A DNA stretch of 5,709 nucleotides. It comes from Acidobacteriota bacterium (lineage in GTDB: Bacteria; Acidobacteriota; Terriglobia; Terriglobales; SCQP01). Numbering within the stretch: position 1 is the first letter of the stretch; every line of letters begins with the position of its first letter. Location: the NCBI GenBank assembly GCA_021823305.1, contig JAKAOE010000146.1:1-5709 (forward strand). The letters run 5' to 3'. Below the pieces are notes generated by a model. That model was not told the DNA's origin. It did no database searches and worked only from the letters and a program-made list of their open reading frames with translations. Position numbers and translations under genes: made by a program. This document shows, piece by piece, positions 4,991 to 5,709 of this stretch.

Positions 4991-5709
4991 ATGTCGAGCG
5001 GGCATCTGGTTCACCTGGCGCCGGTGGATATCGCGATCATCGCGCTCTATTTCGCGCTGGTGTTGGCGATCGGGTTCTACCTCAAGCACCGGGCGAGGAC
5101 CGGGGAGGACTTCTTCCTCGCCGGGCGCGACATGTCGGCCTGGATCGCGGGGCTGGCGTTTCTCTCGGCCAACCTGGGTGCGCTGGAGCTGATGGGGTGG
5201 GCGGCGTCGGCCTACGAGTACGGCATCCTGGCGACGCACTGGTACTGGATCGGCGCGATCCCGGCGATGGTGTTCCTCGGGCTGGTGATGATGCCCTTCT
5301 ACTACATCTCGCGTACGCACTCGGTGCCGGGGTATCTGAAGCTGCGCTTCGGGGAGTCGAGCCGCGCGCTGGCGGCGGTGTCGTTCGGGGTGATGACGGT
5401 GCTGGTGTCGGGCATCAACATGTACGCCATGGCGCTGGTGATGCAGGTGGTGCTGGGGTGGGACATCCACTTCAGCATCTGGGTGTCGGCGATCACGGTG
5501 GCGATTTACGTGGCGCTGGGCGGGCTGCGCTCGGCCATCTTCAACGAAGTGCTGCAGTTCATGCTGATCTGGGCGGGGGCGCTGCTGATCCCGATCCTGG
5601 GGCTGATCGAGGTCGGCGGCTGGCACAACCTGCGGGCGCGGATCGCGCACAACGCCGGGCCGGCCTACGTGCATTTGTGGAGCACGCTGGGCTCGTTCCG
5701 GAACAACCC
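4991..5709 (+). CDS. Sodium:solute symporter family (SSS) transporter, 3' end outside window
   Basis: Inner-membrane secondary transporter that would use the sodium gradient to import a small solute; the substrate (sugar, amino acid or other organic solute) is not determinable here. 239 residues are visible of a protein that usually has about 480-600. TM1 is at about 12-31 (VDIAIIALYFALVLAIGFYL), followed by the SSS loop RTGEDFFLAGRDMSAW (36-51). TM2 with LSANLGALELMGWAAS is at about 52-73, TM3 at about 84-106, the SVPGYLKLRFGE segment (111-122), TM4 at about 127-155 and TM5 at about 160-178. TM5 ends in the SSS signature YVALGGLRSAIFNEVLQ (173-189), and TM6 is at about 188-208. ATG 4991 is chosen because TM1 follows directly and the extended -10 lies seven bases upstream. 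It is divergent from the aminotransferase gene. Confidence 0.92.
   Translation, partial: MSSGHLVHLAPVDIAIIALYFALVLAIGFYLKHRARTGEDFFLAGRDMSAWIAGLAFLSANLGALELMGWAASAYEYGILATHWYWIGAIPAMVFLGLVMMPFYYISRTHSVPGYLKLRFGESSRALAAVSFGVMTVLVSGINMYAMALVMQVVLGWDIHFSIWVSAITVAIYVALGGLRSAIFNEVLQFMLIWAGALLIPILGLIEVGGWHNLRARIAHNAGPAYVHLWSTLGSFRNN

Noticed and set aside
4942..4992. Alternative longer aminotransferase start at ATG 4992-4990
   Set aside because: It would add 17 residues unlike the family opening, overlap the symporter start codon and place the start upstream of the minus-strand -10 candidate.
4955..5674. Long minus-strand open frame (239 codons) opposite the symporter
   Set aside because: His/Arg/Gln-rich shadow; the plus strand encodes hydrophobic transmembrane segments and the SSS signature.

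Overview
The window reads as a high-GC bacterial chromosome segment from a Gram-negative-type organism: it encodes a TolC-family outer membrane channel and two secreted or membrane proteins. The gene mix (a carboxypeptidase Q-like M28 peptidase, a large sodium:solute symporter and a TolC/CzcC-type efflux protein) together with the GC-rich composition would suit Acidobacteriota. That placement is inference; no rRNA or phylogenetic marker is present.

Layout from left to right: (1) 1-1076, minus strand, a TolC/CzcC-type outer membrane efflux protein whose 3' end lies outside the window. (2) 1077-1306, a 230-bp divergent intergenic region with four CTTCAG half-sites arranged as two copies of a 17-bp direct repeat; this looks like an operator for an OmpR/PhoB-family response regulator. 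(3) 1307-2809, plus strand, an exported M28 metallopeptidase with a complete zinc site. (4) 2828-3735, minus strand, a two-gene Xre/MbcA/ParS antitoxin - RES toxin module. Antitoxin and toxin overlap by four bases at a TTGA junction, and a 10-bp direct repeat brackets the -10 box. (5) 3811-4941, minus strand, a class I/II PLP-dependent aminotransferase followed by a GC-rich hairpin. (6) 4991-5709, plus strand, the first 239 residues of an SSS-family sodium:solute symporter, divergent from the aminotransferase and preceded by a perfect extended -10 box.

Functionally this is a set of small, separate transcription units. The efflux protein probably starts an operon continuing to the left, typically with a membrane-fusion protein and an inner-membrane pump. 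The RES/Xre pair is a self-contained toxin-antitoxin cassette. The aminotransferase and the symporter share a 49-bp divergent promoter region and may be linked in amino-acid or other solute use, but the sequence does not prove it.

Two window-wide patterns stand out. Plus-strand genes end codons mostly in G and minus-strand genes mostly in C, so the plus strand is richer in G than C throughout; this strand skew also creates many long spurious antisense reading frames. Second, several genes have a -10-like hexamer only 6-9 bases before the start codon and no good Shine-Dalgarno, which suggests leaderless or near-leaderless mRNAs. I see no mobile element, CRISPR array, tRNA or rRNA. No plainly new system is visible; the CTTCAG operator, the toxin-antitoxin promoter repeat and the leaderless starts are the points most worth following up.
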